In this document: positions 11,174 through 19,305 of the stretch, piece by piece
Position numbering within the stretch: the stretch's first letter is position 1
Layout: every line of letters starts with the position of its first letter
Origin: VXOI01 sp965261945
Lineage (GTDB): Bacteria > Chloroflexota > Dehalococcoidia > Lucifugimonadales > UBA3495
Length of the DNA: 64,000 nt
Assembly: GCA_965261945.1 (NCBI GenBank)
Contig: CBDHEF010000002.1
Span: 2,480,001 to 2,544,000 of the forward strand
Direction: 5' to 3'
Position numbers and translations under genes: made by a program
The notes under the pieces: generated by a model
What the model was told of the DNA's origin: nothing
The model's input: the letters and a program-made list of their open reading frames with translations, nothing else
Database searches by the model: none

Positions 11174-11428
11174 ATACGACGGTCGGCCAGGGCACAGCTA
11201 CGGCGGCTCGACCGGCAGACCGCCCGGCGTGTCACTGCTCAGATGGACGGTATCTCCGCACTGGACGACCCACGACAAAGAGGCCGGGCCTTGAGCGCAG
11301 CATTTGCCGGCCACTGGCGCTACCGCGTAGGCGATTACCGCGTCGTCTGCGACATTCAGGACGAGGTTTTGCGCGTACTGCGCGTACTGGTGGTAAGAAT
11401 CGGCAGACGCGACCAAGTGTATTGCTGA
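11157..11428 (+). pseudogene. RelE-family toxin, apparently frameshifted
   Basis: TTG at 11157 opens a frame reading MAWTVEYD, the classic RelE start, overlapping the antitoxin end by 17 bases. After about 11180 the homology jumps to another frame: SARAQLRRLDRQTARRVTAQ, then MDGISALDDPRQRG, WRYRVGDYRVVCDIQDEVLR and GRRDQVYC to the stop at 11428. Restoring one base near 11180 (gac-gg-tcg to gac-cgg-tcg) would rejoin a full RelE of about 90 residues. Either the toxin is inactivated or there is a sequencing error. An internal ATG at 11243 would give only the C-terminal 61 residues. Confidence 0.72.
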
Positions 11429-11445
11429 TGGTTGGCGGCTACGCA

Positions 11446-11982
11446 CTACCGCCCCCGGCTCAACCTCCGCCGCCGCTGGAGTTGCGACAGCGCCAGCGAG
11501 CCTACGATCAGCACGACCACGGCGGCAACGATGACGAACATCAGATTGAAGCCGCCCTCCTCCTCCGCCCGGATGCTGAAGGTATGGCTGGCGCGGCCCA
11601 GCGAGCTTTCGATGTCGAGGGTTACCGACCACTGCCCCAGCGAGTCGAGCAGCAGATTCCCCTCGTAGAGCTGCGGGTTCTGGGGAGAGTTCACCGCCTC
11701 CGTTTGCGACGCAGCGCCGGGGCCGGAGACGGAGACCCTCACCGTCGCGTCGTCCACCGCCGTGTCACCGTTGGCGTCCTGGATCAGGGTGCTGACGTGC
11801 AACGGCCCGATGGTGGGGTCGCCGGGCAGGACGCCCACCCGCAAGAGGAAGGGGCCGGCCTCCTCGTCAATCACCACCAGGCGCACCGCTCCATTGGCCG
11901 AAGCAGTTCCGCCGGACAGCGCCGCCAACACCGCAACAAGCGACAGAAAGACAACAACCCGCCCGAATACAGTGGAAACCAT
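11446..11982 (-). CDS. Membrane-anchored extracytoplasmic protein, FixH/YtkA-like
   Basis: 178 residues with an N-terminal signal peptide (VVVFLSLVAVLAALSGGTASA). A beta-rich extracytoplasmic domain of about 100 residues follows. A single C-terminal membrane helix (FVIVAAVVVLIVGSLALSQL) ends in an Arg-rich tail. The middle (GDPTIGPLHVSTLIQDANGD, VRVSVSGPG, GQWSVTLDIESSLG) resembles FixH/YtkA-like domains, which handle copper or act in oxidase assembly in some bacteria. No metal-binding signature is obvious, so the function is open. It lies just downstream of, and in the same direction as, the epimerase gene. Confidence 0.65.
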   Translation of the reverse strand: MVSTVFGRVVVFLSLVAVLAALSGGTASANGAVRLVVIDEEAGPFLLRVGVLPGDPTIGPLHVSTLIQDANGDTAVDDATVRVSVSGPGAASQTEAVNSPQNPQLYEGNLLLDSLGQWSVTLDIESSLGRASHTFSIRAEEEGGFNLMFVIVAAVVVLIVGSLALSQLQRRRRLSRGR

Positions 11983-12023
11983 TAAAACTTTGCCTCACTG
12001 CGTCTTTTCGCCATTGCGTCGAA

Positions 12024-12956
12024 TTAAACCGGCGGCAGACCGCTGTCGCGGCGGACGTCGTTGATGATGTCGCGGACGCGGGAGGCCAGCGGCGGATATT
12101 CCAGCTCGAACTCGCCCAGCAGGCGGCTGTTGTCCACCAGGTAGTTGCCCGACTCCTCGCGCCCGCCGTCGGAGTCGAAGGAGATGTCGGCGTCGGGCAG
12201 GAACCCCCGCACGATGTCGGCCAGGTCGCCCATGCTGATCGCGATGCCGCCGGTGTTGTAGACCGTGTGGTGGCAGGAATCGGCCAGTGTCACCCGCACG
12301 AAGGCCTCGGCCACGTCCTCCACGTGCACCGGCAGGCGCATGAAGCCGCTCTTGGGGAAGCGCACCGGCTCGCCGGAGGCGGGAAGCACGACGCATCGCA
12401 CATGGTCGGTTGAGCCGCGCACCTTGTCGGGGCCGGTCACGTTGGCCGGGCGGATCCCCGTGATGTTCATGCCGTAGACGCTGTTGAACTGCTCGGCCTG
12501 GAACTCGTTGAACCGCTTGTGCATGGCGTACTGGCTGGCGCCGTGCATCGGGTCGTCCTCGTTGACCAGCCGGTCGCCGAAGGCGCTCTGCTGCCCGCTG
12601 ACGGCCACCGAGCTGGCGTAGACCACCCGGTCAACGCCGCAGACGCGAGCCGCCTCGAAGCAGTTGTCCATGCCCAGCACGTTGAGCTTCATGGTGAAGT
12701 GGGGCGTGTCGTCGCCGCTGCCCAGCAGGTAGGCCAGGTTCATGATGCGGTCGGGCCTGGAGGCCAGCACCGCCTTGACCACGTCCTCGAACTCCATGAT
12801 GTCGCCGCGCATCACGGTCACCAGGTCGCCGAACTCCGCGAAAGACACCGCGTTGGGGTTGATGTCCATGACCGCCACCCGCTCGCCGCGCTCGGCCAGC
12901 CGCCGCACGGCGCGCCGCCCAATGAACCCGGTGCCGCCCAAAATCAGCGTGGTCAT
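12024..12956 (-). CDS. NAD-dependent epimerase/dehydratase family protein
   Basis: 310-residue extended short-chain dehydrogenase. It shows the N-terminal nucleotide-binding GGTGFIGRRAVRRL, an acidic residue ending strand 2 (VMDINP), the catalytic Ser region YASSVAVSG, and YAMHK as the YxxxK motif. The C-terminal half contains RLPVHVEDVAEAFVRV, the usual cofactor/substrate-domain helix. Such enzymes act on nucleotide sugars or related carbonyls; the substrate is not evident. It is divergent from the SDR gene at 13113. Confidence 0.85.
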   Translation of the reverse strand: MTTLILGGTGFIGRRAVRRLAERGERVAVMDINPNAVSFAEFGDLVTVMRGDIMEFEDVVKAVLASRPDRIMNLAYLLGSGDDTPHFTMKLNVLGMDNCFEAARVCGVDRVVYASSVAVSGQQSAFGDRLVNEDDPMHGASQYAMHKRFNEFQAEQFNSVYGMNITGIRPANVTGPDKVRGSTDHVRCVVLPASGEPVRFPKSGFMRLPVHVEDVAEAFVRVTLADSCHHTVYNTGGIAISMGDLADIVRGFLPDADISFDSDGGREESGNYLVDNSRLLGEFELEYPPLASRVRDIINDVRRDSGLPPV

Positions 12957-13112
12957 AAGCCCTCCTGCAAATCCGTTCCAAAATCCTGATGCGCCCTCAA
13001 TAATCGAGTCTGATAATCGAATGCGAGGCCGGGTTTGTCAAGCTGGGGGCTTTACCTCGCCAACCCTATCTGACAGAATCCCCAGGCAATCAGTGAATAT
13101 GTGGGATGACCA

Positions 13113-13910
13113 ATGCGTGAGGCATCGTTGCAGGGGAAAATCGCCATCGTTACCGGAGCCAGCCGGGGAATCGGCAAAGCTATGGCGCTGGGGCTGGCGC
13201 AAGCCGGGGCCTCGGTGGTGGTGGCGGCCCGTACGGCCGAGCCTAGAGCCGGGCTGCCCGGCACCATCCACGACACCGTGGCCGAAATCGAGGCCAACGG
13301 CGGAAAGGCGCTGGCCGTGGCCTGCAACGTCCGCGAGGAAGAGAGCATCCGCGAGATGGTCAACCGTGCGCTGGACGAGTTCGGGGCCGTGGACGTGCTG
13401 GTCAACAACGCGGGCATCGGCGGCTACGCGCCCTTCCTCGAGATGACGCTGCGGGAGTGGGACCTGAACCTGGCCATCAACCTGCGGGCCCCGTTCATCG
13501 CCTGCCAGGCCGTCGCGCCCATCATGGTCGAGCAGGGCGGCGGCAGCATCATCAACGTATCGTCCCACGCCGCCGCCAACATCTTCTCTTCCACCCTGGG
13601 CGAGGACCACGATGCGGGCATCGCGCTGATCGGGCAGGCCTACGGCGCGGCCAAGGCGGGGCTGGAACGGCTGACATGGGGCCTGGCTGCCGAGCTGGGG
13701 CCGCACAACATCGCGGTGAACGCGCTGAAGCCCTTGCGCCCCGTGGCCACCGAGGGCTTCCGCGCACAGCGCCCCGACGCCGACTTCTCCACCTGGGCCA
13801 CCCCGGAGGACATGGCCAAAGCAACCGTATACCTAGCCGCCCAGGACGCCCGCGGGCTGACGGGGGCCATCATCACCGCCGAGGAACTGGTGCGGCGGCT
13901 GGGGTTGTAG
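13113..13910 (+). CDS. Short-chain dehydrogenase/reductase (SDR)
   Basis: Classical SDR of 265 residues. It has the glycine-rich TGASRGIGKAMALGLAQAG at the start, the structural NNAGIGGY, the catalytic Ser in IINVSSHAA, and YGAAK as the YxxxK motif. A stretch between the Ser and Tyr (ANIFSSTLGEDHDAGIALIG) is longer than usual. It oxidises or reduces an alcohol/carbonyl with NAD(P). The substrate is unknown and no pathway partner is adjacent. Confidence 0.88.
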   Translation: MREASLQGKIAIVTGASRGIGKAMALGLAQAGASVVVAARTAEPRAGLPGTIHDTVAEIEANGGKALAVACNVREEESIREMVNRALDEFGAVDVLVNNAGIGGYAPFLEMTLREWDLNLAINLRAPFIACQAVAPIMVEQGGGSIINVSSHAAANIFSSTLGEDHDAGIALIGQAYGAAKAGLERLTWGLAAELGPHNIAVNALKPLRPVATEGFRAQRPDADFSTWATPEDMAKATVYLAAQDARGLTGAIITAEELVRRLGL

Positions 13911-13919
13911 CCATCTGGG

Positions 13920-14231
13920 CTAGTCTGCGTCGTCTTCAGGTAATGCTCTTGTTATGAACCTGAGGTGAACAGCATTTGCGTCAAAGGTGAACCAGACAAC
14001 CAATGGGGGTTGGCCTCCATATACTGCCGCATGGAGTAGTTCGCCTGCGTCATTTCGAAACATAGCTGGAAATAGCTCTGGTATTCGGGCAATGTTAAAA
14101 ATCAGACCTTCCAGTTTCTCGTCTAGAGTTTCGGTGTCAATGTGGAGCAACTGCGCCATGAATTCGAAGCTCCGCTCGAAGACAACATCCCGCACCCGGG
14201 ACGAGTGGCCGTTAGATGAGCGACCAACCAT
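13920..14231 (-). CDS. Candidate toxin partner of the Panacea antitoxin
   Basis: 103-residue protein whose ATG lies 20 bases inside the end of the Panacea gene, so the two are translationally coupled. It contains LEGLIFNIARIPELFPAMFR, then GELLHAAVYGGQPPLVVWFT followed by FDANAVHLRFITRA, an alpha/beta pattern like small RelE-fold toxins. I do not recognise an exact family. Its role as toxin is inferred from the antitoxin type and the overlap. Confidence 0.6.
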   Translation of the reverse strand: MVGRSSNGHSSRVRDVVFERSFEFMAQLLHIDTETLDEKLEGLIFNIARIPELFPAMFRNDAGELLHAAVYGGQPPLVVWFTFDANAVHLRFITRALPEDDAD

Positions 14232-14781
14232 GTTCTTTCGCTATTGAAGCTACTTCTTCAATTTCAGCCTCAACCGGACGACGATTCCTTACAAAAACGG
14301 ACTCGTAGGGAATTGTGGGGCTGCGACCTGTCCCAAGCTGTTCAGATCGGGCCGCCTTCCACCCCAGAAACTTGTGCGAAAGCTCACTCACGCCATCAGC
14401 GTTTTCATCTTCCAGTTTTCGAATAACGTCGTGTATGACAAACTGCTCCGCTGGAGAAAAAAGTGACCAATTCGCATTGCGTTTCGCAACCAACCTCTCT
14501 TGGTTGCCCCGGTGGTCTATGATGATGTCGCCTGTATCCGCCATGTCATCCCGTATCTGGACGAGTAGGCGAGGCACGGGTCCGTGATCGAGTGCGATGT
14601 ACTCGGCGCCAGTAATGGGCTTCCCAAGCTCAGCGAAAGCCATAAAATCACAAAAAAACAAGATTTTGTTTAATTTGGCAGCACCGAAAAAGGTGTGATC
14701 TTTGCACTCACGAGCGATCAGCAGGATCAGTTCCTCAAATTTCTTCCGCTCAAATTTTTGCATGACTCTTATCCTGCTCAT
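14212..14781 (-). CDS. Panacea (SocA/DUF4065) domain antitoxin
   Basis: About 189 residues beginning MSRIRVMQKFERKKFEELIL. The Panacea/SocA region is clear: GAAKLNKILFFCDFMAFAEL, GKPITGAEYIALDHGPVPR, and later LFSPAEQFVIHDVIRKLEDE. Panacea domains are shared antitoxin modules that pair with many unrelated toxins. ATG 14781 is chosen (ggaag about 8 bases before); ATG 14763 is a second option. The longer open frame to 14973 has an atypical sequence and overlaps the acyl-CoA dehydrogenase gene, so it is rejected. The downstream overlapping gene is the probable toxin. Confidence 0.8.
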   Translation of the reverse strand: MSRIRVMQKFERKKFEELILLIARECKDHTFFGAAKLNKILFFCDFMAFAELGKPITGAEYIALDHGPVPRLLVQIRDDMADTGDIIIDHRGNQERLVAKRNANWSLFSPAEQFVIHDVIRKLEDENADGVSELSHKFLGWKAARSEQLGTGRSPTIPYESVFVRNRRPVEAEIEEVASIAKEHGWSLI

Positions 14782-14859
14782 GCGATTACTTCCACTGAAA
14801 TGGTAGCATACATAGTATGACTTCGCATCGTCAACGAGGAACTTGACAAGGAGCGCCCC

Positions 14860-15996
14860 ATGGACTTCGCGTTTACCCCCGAGCAGCAGGCCCTGAAGGA
14901 CAGCGCGCGGCGGCTGGCCGAGGAGCGCATCGCCCCCATCGCCGCGGAGGCCGACGAGTCGGGGCGGGTGCATCGCGGGCTGATGGCCATCCTGGCCGAG
15001 TCAGAACTGCTGCGTTACACCGTGCCCGAGGACTACGGCGGGTTCGGCGTCCGGGTGATGAACCTGTGCATCATCCGCGAGGAACTGGCGCGAGTGTCGG
15101 CGCAGGCCGACACCAACTTCATCATGCAGGGGCTGGGCAGCTACCCCATCACCCTGGGCGGCGCCCACGAGCAAAAGAGCCGCTACCTGCCGCCCGTGGC
15201 ACGGGGCGAGTCCATCGCCGCCTTCGCCCTGACGGAGACCCACGCCGGTTCGGACGTCATCAGCATGACCACCGAGGGAGTCCCCGACGGGGACGACTGG
15301 GTGCTGAACGGACGCAAGAAATTCATCAGCCAGGCGGGCGACGCTTCCACCTACACCGTCTTCGCCAAGACCGACCCCGGCCAGGGCAGCCGCAGCCTCT
15401 CGGCCTTTATAGTGGAGCGGGGCACACCGGGGTTCGACGACTCAAAGCGTCTGGATTTGCTGGCGCCCCATCCCATCGGCGAGCCGGTGTTCGACGACTG
15501 CCGCATCCCGCAGGGGAACCTCATTGGCGAGCGCGGGCAGGGGCTGCGTCTGGCCCTGGGCACTCTGGACACCTTCCGCACCACCGTTGCCGCCGCCGCC
15601 ATCGGCATGGGCCTGGCCGCCTACGAGGCCGCCCTGGATTACGCCCGCAATCGCAGTATGTTCGGACAGCAACTCAGCGACTTCCAGGCCACCCAGTTCA
15701 AGCTGGCCGACATGGCCGTCTCGCTGGACGCCGCCCGCCTGCTGGCCCACCGGGCCGCGTGGCTCAAGGACTCGGGGCAGGCGACCATCATCAAGGAAGC
15801 CTCCTTTGCCAAGCTGTTCGCCACCGAGGCCGCCTCCCGCATCGTCAACGAGGCGGTGCAGATTCACGGCGGCGCCGGCCTCGAGAAGGGCAACCGCGTC
15901 GAGCGTCTCTACCGCGAGGTGCGGGCACTGACCATCTACGAGGGCACGTCCGAAATCCAGCGCCAGACCATCGCCCGCCAACTGCTGCGGGAGTAG
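14860..15996 (+). CDS. Acyl-CoA dehydrogenase
   Basis: 378-residue FAD enzyme that introduces a 2,3 double bond into an acyl-CoA. Features in order are MDFAFTPEQQALKDSARRLA, the FAD-binding ALTETHAGSDVISMTT, and WVLNGRKKFISQAGDA. The C-terminal domain has QIHGGAGLEKGNRVERLYRE and ends ALTIYEGTSEIQRQTIARQL, with the catalytic Glu in YEGT. A ggagcgcc site precedes the ATG. It stands near a CoA-transferase gene, consistent with degradation of a carboxylic acid through its CoA ester. Confidence 0.92.
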   Translation: MDFAFTPEQQALKDSARRLAEERIAPIAAEADESGRVHRGLMAILAESELLRYTVPEDYGGFGVRVMNLCIIREELARVSAQADTNFIMQGLGSYPITLGGAHEQKSRYLPPVARGESIAAFALTETHAGSDVISMTTEGVPDGDDWVLNGRKKFISQAGDASTYTVFAKTDPGQGSRSLSAFIVERGTPGFDDSKRLDLLAPHPIGEPVFDDCRIPQGNLIGERGQGLRLALGTLDTFRTTVAAAAIGMGLAAYEAALDYARNRSMFGQQLSDFQATQFKLADMAVSLDAARLLAHRAAWLKDSGQATIIKEASFAKLFATEAASRIVNEAVQIHGGAGLEKGNRVERLYREVRALTIYEGTSEIQRQTIARQLLRE

Positions 15997-16047
15997 GAAC
16001 GGCAAGCCAACCGGAGGCGCCTATCGAAAGCCGCAAGGAAGAACGGC

Positions 16048-16236
16048 ATGGACGATTCGAGTCACGACCGCAGGGGAAGAGCAAGCCGCGGCTCCGGCTG
16101 CCTGGGGATTCCTACTTCCGCATTATGGCTCCTGTTCACCCTGATGTATTTCTTCACCGAAGCGGACGCCCTCCCCGTGGGGAAGCCGGAGTTCGTTTGG
16201 CGCTTTTTTGCCGGGCCATTCAACTTCCTGTTCTGA
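16048..16236 (+). CDS. Small single-pass membrane protein
   Basis: 62 residues, preceded by aaggaag seven bases before the ATG. A basic/polar N-terminus (MDDSSHDRRGRASRG) leads to a hydrophobic segment (SALWLLFTLMYFFT), followed by a short aromatic tail ending AGPFNFLF. It fits between the acyl-CoA dehydrogenase and the metallo-hydrolase with only 27 bases before the latter. No family recognised; reality is supported by its ribosome site and membrane segment only. Confidence 0.45.
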   Translation: MDDSSHDRRGRASRGSGCLGIPTSALWLLFTLMYFFTEADALPVGKPEFVWRFFAGPFNFLF

Positions 16237-16263
16237 CGCCGCATCCGAGGGATAGGAGCGAAA

Positions 16264-16962
16264 ATGAAGCTGACTTACTTCGGTCACTGCGCCTTCCGAT
16301 GGGAGACGCCCGGCGGGGTCACCGTAATGGCCGACCCGTACCGCAACCAGTCCGGCCGCTACTGGTTCAGCCGCGTATTCCCGGACACGCACTGCGACCT
16401 GGGGCTGATTACCCACGCCCACTTTGACCACGACGCCGCCAACCGCCTGCCGGAGGACGCCTCGGTGCTGCGGATGCCGGGAGAGTTTACCGCCGGCGAT
16501 CTGCACATCCGGGGCGTCCGCGACCTGCATTCCGGGGCGTCGCGTCTGCGCGACTTCCCCAACGTCATGTTCCGGCTGGAGGTGGACGGCGTCAGATACC
16601 TGCACATTGGCGACAACCGCGCCGACTGGCCCGATGACGTGGCCCGCGCCGTCGGCGACGTTGACGTGCTGCTGGTGACGGTGGACGACTCCATCCACCT
16701 GCTTACCTACGACGAGGTGGACTCGCTGGTGAAACGCCTTAAACCCCGCGTGGTCATCCCCATGCATTACTTCATTCCCGGTCTTTCCGCCTCTGGCAAC
16801 GACCTGCTCCCGCCGGAGGGTTGGCTCGACCGCCAGCAGACGGTGCGCCGCCTGGATTCGCACCACGCCGACTTTTCCTCCGACGCCCTGCCATCCAGCA
16901 CCGAGGTATGGCTGTTCCAGCCCGCACCGGAATCGCTGGCCGCGCCGGAAATCGGCCCCTGA
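16264..16962 (+). CDS. Metallo-beta-lactamase-fold metal-dependent hydrolase (UlaG/UPF0173-like)
   Basis: 232 residues starting MKLTYFGHCAFRWETPGGVT, as in UlaG-like hydrolases. Metal ligands are visible in THAHFDHDAA (HxHxDH). Later HIGDNRADWPDD supplies an Asp, and VVIPMHYFIPG the final His. taggagcg precedes the ATG. The reaction is unassigned; relatives hydrolyse lactones or phosphoesters. A frequent companion of fatty-acid-type degradation genes here. Confidence 0.87.
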   Translation: MKLTYFGHCAFRWETPGGVTVMADPYRNQSGRYWFSRVFPDTHCDLGLITHAHFDHDAANRLPEDASVLRMPGEFTAGDLHIRGVRDLHSGASRLRDFPNVMFRLEVDGVRYLHIGDNRADWPDDVARAVGDVDVLLVTVDDSIHLLTYDEVDSLVKRLKPRVVIPMHYFIPGLSASGNDLLPPEGWLDRQQTVRRLDSHHADFSSDALPSSTEVWLFQPAPESLAAPEIGP

Positions 16963-17092
16963 ATTCCCTTTTCCCCCTGGTAGAGGGCCGGGGTGAGGCG
17001 TTCCCTAATCCTTGCCGGATAAGATGTTGGGCCGTAGAATGCCCGAAAGCCAACTACGTCCCCGCGCCGCAGGCCGGGCAGAGGAGAACGAC

Positions 17093-18307
17093 ATGGCAGG
17101 ACTGAACCATCCCCTGGAGAACGTCAGAGTCATTGACCTGGGACGCCACCAGGCCGGGCCGCGCTGCGCCCAGGTTCTCGCCCGCATGGGCGCCGAGGTC
17201 ATCAAGGTCGAACGCCTCGGCGGCGAGGAGACCAGATACCACGGCCCCTGGGTCAGAAAGCAGTCCTCCTACTGGGTCCAGTACAACTCCGGCAAGAAGT
17301 CCCTCTCCATCGACCTGCGCAAGGAGGAGGGCAAGGAAGTCCTGCGGGAGCTGGTCAAGGTCTCCGATGTCGTCGTCCAGAACTTCCGGCCCGGCACCAT
17401 CGAGAACATGGGCTTCGGCTACGAGAACCTCAAGGAGCTCAACCCCCGCATCATCATGGTCAACGTCTCGGCCTACGGCCAGTTCGGACCGTATAAGGAC
17501 AACATAGGCTACGACCCCATCGGCCAGACCATGTCCGGCATAACAATGGTCACCGGCGAGGAAGGTATGCCGCCCATTCGCACCGGTGTGCCCATCATCG
17601 ACCGCATCACTGCCCTGCACGCGGCCATCGGGACGCTGGCGGCGCTGCACGAGCGCGAGGTCTCCGGCGAGGGGCAGAGCATGGACGTCTGCCTGGCCGA
17701 CACCGGCTACTCCATGACCGAGATTCCCATAACGGCCTATCACGGCACGAAGATTCCGCCCAAGCGCGGCGACACGACGGCGCCGCCGTCGGGCATCTAT
17801 CCCTGCAAGGAGGGCTGGGTGCTCATCTCGGCGGGCGACCAGCACCACTGGCACCGGGTCTGCAACGCCCTGGGGAAGCCCGAATGGCTGGAGGACCCGC
17901 GCTTCAGCGCCCGCCACGAGCGCCTGAACAACGCGGAGTTGGTGAACCAGGCGATCCGGGAACTGCTGGCTGACCGGACGATGGAGCAGGCGATAGCGCA
18001 CTTCACGGAGCACGACGTGGTGGCGGCGCCGGTGAACACCATCCCGCAGGCGGCGGAGGACCCGCACCCATGGGAGCGGCGGGCGATGGTGGAGGTGCCG
18101 GATTTCCTGGCGGGGGAGATCGCGGTGTCGGGGGACTACTGGCACTTCTCGCGGACGCCGGTGAACATCGGCACGACGCCGCAGGTTGGGGAGCACAACG
18201 AGGAAGTGCTACAGGGCATCCTGGGGTACAGCGAGGAGCGGATCGAGTCCTTCCGCGAGGGCCGGGTAATCTCCGAGGAACACTACTACGACGAAATACC
18301 CGGGTAG
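17093..18307 (+). CDS. CaiB/BaiF family (class III) CoA-transferase
   Basis: 404 residues. It moves CoA between carboxylic acids through an aspartyl-CoA intermediate. It shows NVRVIDLGRHQAGPRCAQVL, MGAEVIKVERLGGEETRYHG, NSGKKSLSIDLRKEEGKEVL, and the catalytic-Asp region GQSMDVCLADTGYSM. The C-terminal segment contains VAAPVNTIPQAAEDPHPWER. The ATG at 17093 follows gaggagaacgac and matches the family start; the upstream extension to 17012 is unlikely. Such genes are strongly expanded in SAR202-type genomes. The substrate cannot be given. Confidence 0.92.
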   Translation: MAGLNHPLENVRVIDLGRHQAGPRCAQVLARMGAEVIKVERLGGEETRYHGPWVRKQSSYWVQYNSGKKSLSIDLRKEEGKEVLRELVKVSDVVVQNFRPGTIENMGFGYENLKELNPRIIMVNVSAYGQFGPYKDNIGYDPIGQTMSGITMVTGEEGMPPIRTGVPIIDRITALHAAIGTLAALHEREVSGEGQSMDVCLADTGYSMTEIPITAYHGTKIPPKRGDTTAPPSGIYPCKEGWVLISAGDQHHWHRVCNALGKPEWLEDPRFSARHERLNNAELVNQAIRELLADRTMEQAIAHFTEHDVVAAPVNTIPQAAEDPHPWERRAMVEVPDFLAGEIAVSGDYWHFSRTPVNIGTTPQVGEHNEEVLQGILGYSEERIESFREGRVISEEHYYDEIPG

Positions 18308-18317
18308 GTACTCGGCT

Positions 18318-18480
18318 TCACCCTCTCATCACCCTCACCCTAAAGCATCCCGCTGAGGGAGAGGGAACTCTTGTGGCAGGGGCGGGTTTGAAACCCGCCC
18401 CTGCCAAGCGCTGCCTTTTCACCCCCCCCCAACCCTCCCCTTCAAGGGGGCGGGGGCTTTGGGGGTGGTTGCGCTTGGCC
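18318..18480. repeat. Cluster of dispersed GC-rich palindromic elements
   Basis: Holds two imperfect copies of the ccctcaccc...gagggagaggg family around a near-perfect inverted repeat at 18374-18406 (tggcaggggcgggttt, then gaaacccgcccctgcca). Relatives occur at 27338 and 47075. Confidence 0.75.
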
Positions 18481-18581
18481 GTTTGACCGGCAGGCGGCGA
18501 TATGCTAATCTCTCAAACGCGCATTGAATTTGGGATGTGAATCTTCCAGATTTTTACAGGTTTTCCTGAGAATGGCAACAA

Positions 18582-19253
18582 TTGGTTGAACTGAATTCTC
18601 CCACCGACCAGCATCCCGCCAAGGGCGACTGGCTACCATTGCGCGACGCCTGTCGCCTGCTGGACGTGAGCGACACGACGTTGCGCCAGTGGGCCAACGC
18701 CGGGCATCTGCGCGTCTACCGCACCCCGGGGGGACACCGCCGCTTCCTGCGCCGGGACCTGGAGTTGCTGACCGGATCGCCTCGCCCGTCGCCGGAAAAA
18801 CCCAGCGGGGATTCGAGGGAGGCTCCGGCGTTGCGACGCATCCGCCGTCGCCTCAGCCAGGACAGTGTGACCCGGCAGCCCTGGTTCCAGGGCGTGGAGC
18901 CGGAGGGACACGACCGGATGCGGCTGTTTGGCCGCCGCCTGCTCTCGCTGCTGATGCAGAAGTCGGCGCCTCGCCGGCGGAGACAGGAACTGCTGGATGA
19001 AGCGCGTATGCTGGGCCAGGAATACGGCTCGGAGATGTCCGAGCGCAACGTGGCCCTGACCGACACCGTGGAAGCCTTCGTATTCTTCCGGACAATGGTG
19101 CTGGACACCGCGCCCGCCGATTCCTGGTCGCGCATCCTGGAGACTTCCGACCGGGCGCTGACTGGCGTTTGCTCTTCCTACCAGCGCGTCGCCGAGTCCG
19201 GCGGCTCGGACAAATTCCCTCCCCATCAGGGGGAGGGGCAGGGTGGGGGGTGA
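18582..19253 (+). CDS. MerR/excisionase-type helix-turn-helix regulator
   Basis: 223 residues. The N-terminal HTH is clear: LPLRDACRLLDVSDTTLRQW, then GHLRVYRTPGGHRRF. A proline-rich linker and a helical C-terminal domain of about 110 residues follow (MRLFGRRLLSLLMQKSA, DEARMLGQEYGSEMSERNVA), similar to sensory helical domains of the RsbRD type. The TTG at 18582 is the only start giving a complete HTH. It lies 52 bases before the siroheme decarboxylase gene, so it may regulate the tetrapyrrole cluster. The last about 12 residues (FPPHQGEGQGGG) come from a dispersed palindromic repeat. Confidence 0.75.
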   Translation: MVELNSPTDQHPAKGDWLPLRDACRLLDVSDTTLRQWANAGHLRVYRTPGGHRRFLRRDLELLTGSPRPSPEKPSGDSREAPALRRIRRRLSQDSVTRQPWFQGVEPEGHDRMRLFGRRLLSLLMQKSAPRRRRQELLDEARMLGQEYGSEMSERNVALTDTVEAFVFFRTMVLDTAPADSWSRILETSDRALTGVCSSYQRVAESGGSDKFPPHQGEGQGGG

Positions 19254-19254
19254 A
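19211..19254. repeat. Palindromic element overlapping the regulator 3' end
   Basis: ttccctccccatcaggggga followed by ggggcagggtgggggg supplies the terminal residues and stop codon of the preceding gene. Confidence 0.7.
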
Positions 19255-19305
19255 TCCCAAAGCCCAGAGACCAAATTAAGCTCGCTCTGTGGTTGACTTG
19301 AGGGT

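Noticed and set aside
14782..14973. N-terminal extension of the Panacea gene
   Set aside because: It would overlap the start of the acyl-CoA dehydrogenase on the other strand and is not Panacea-like.
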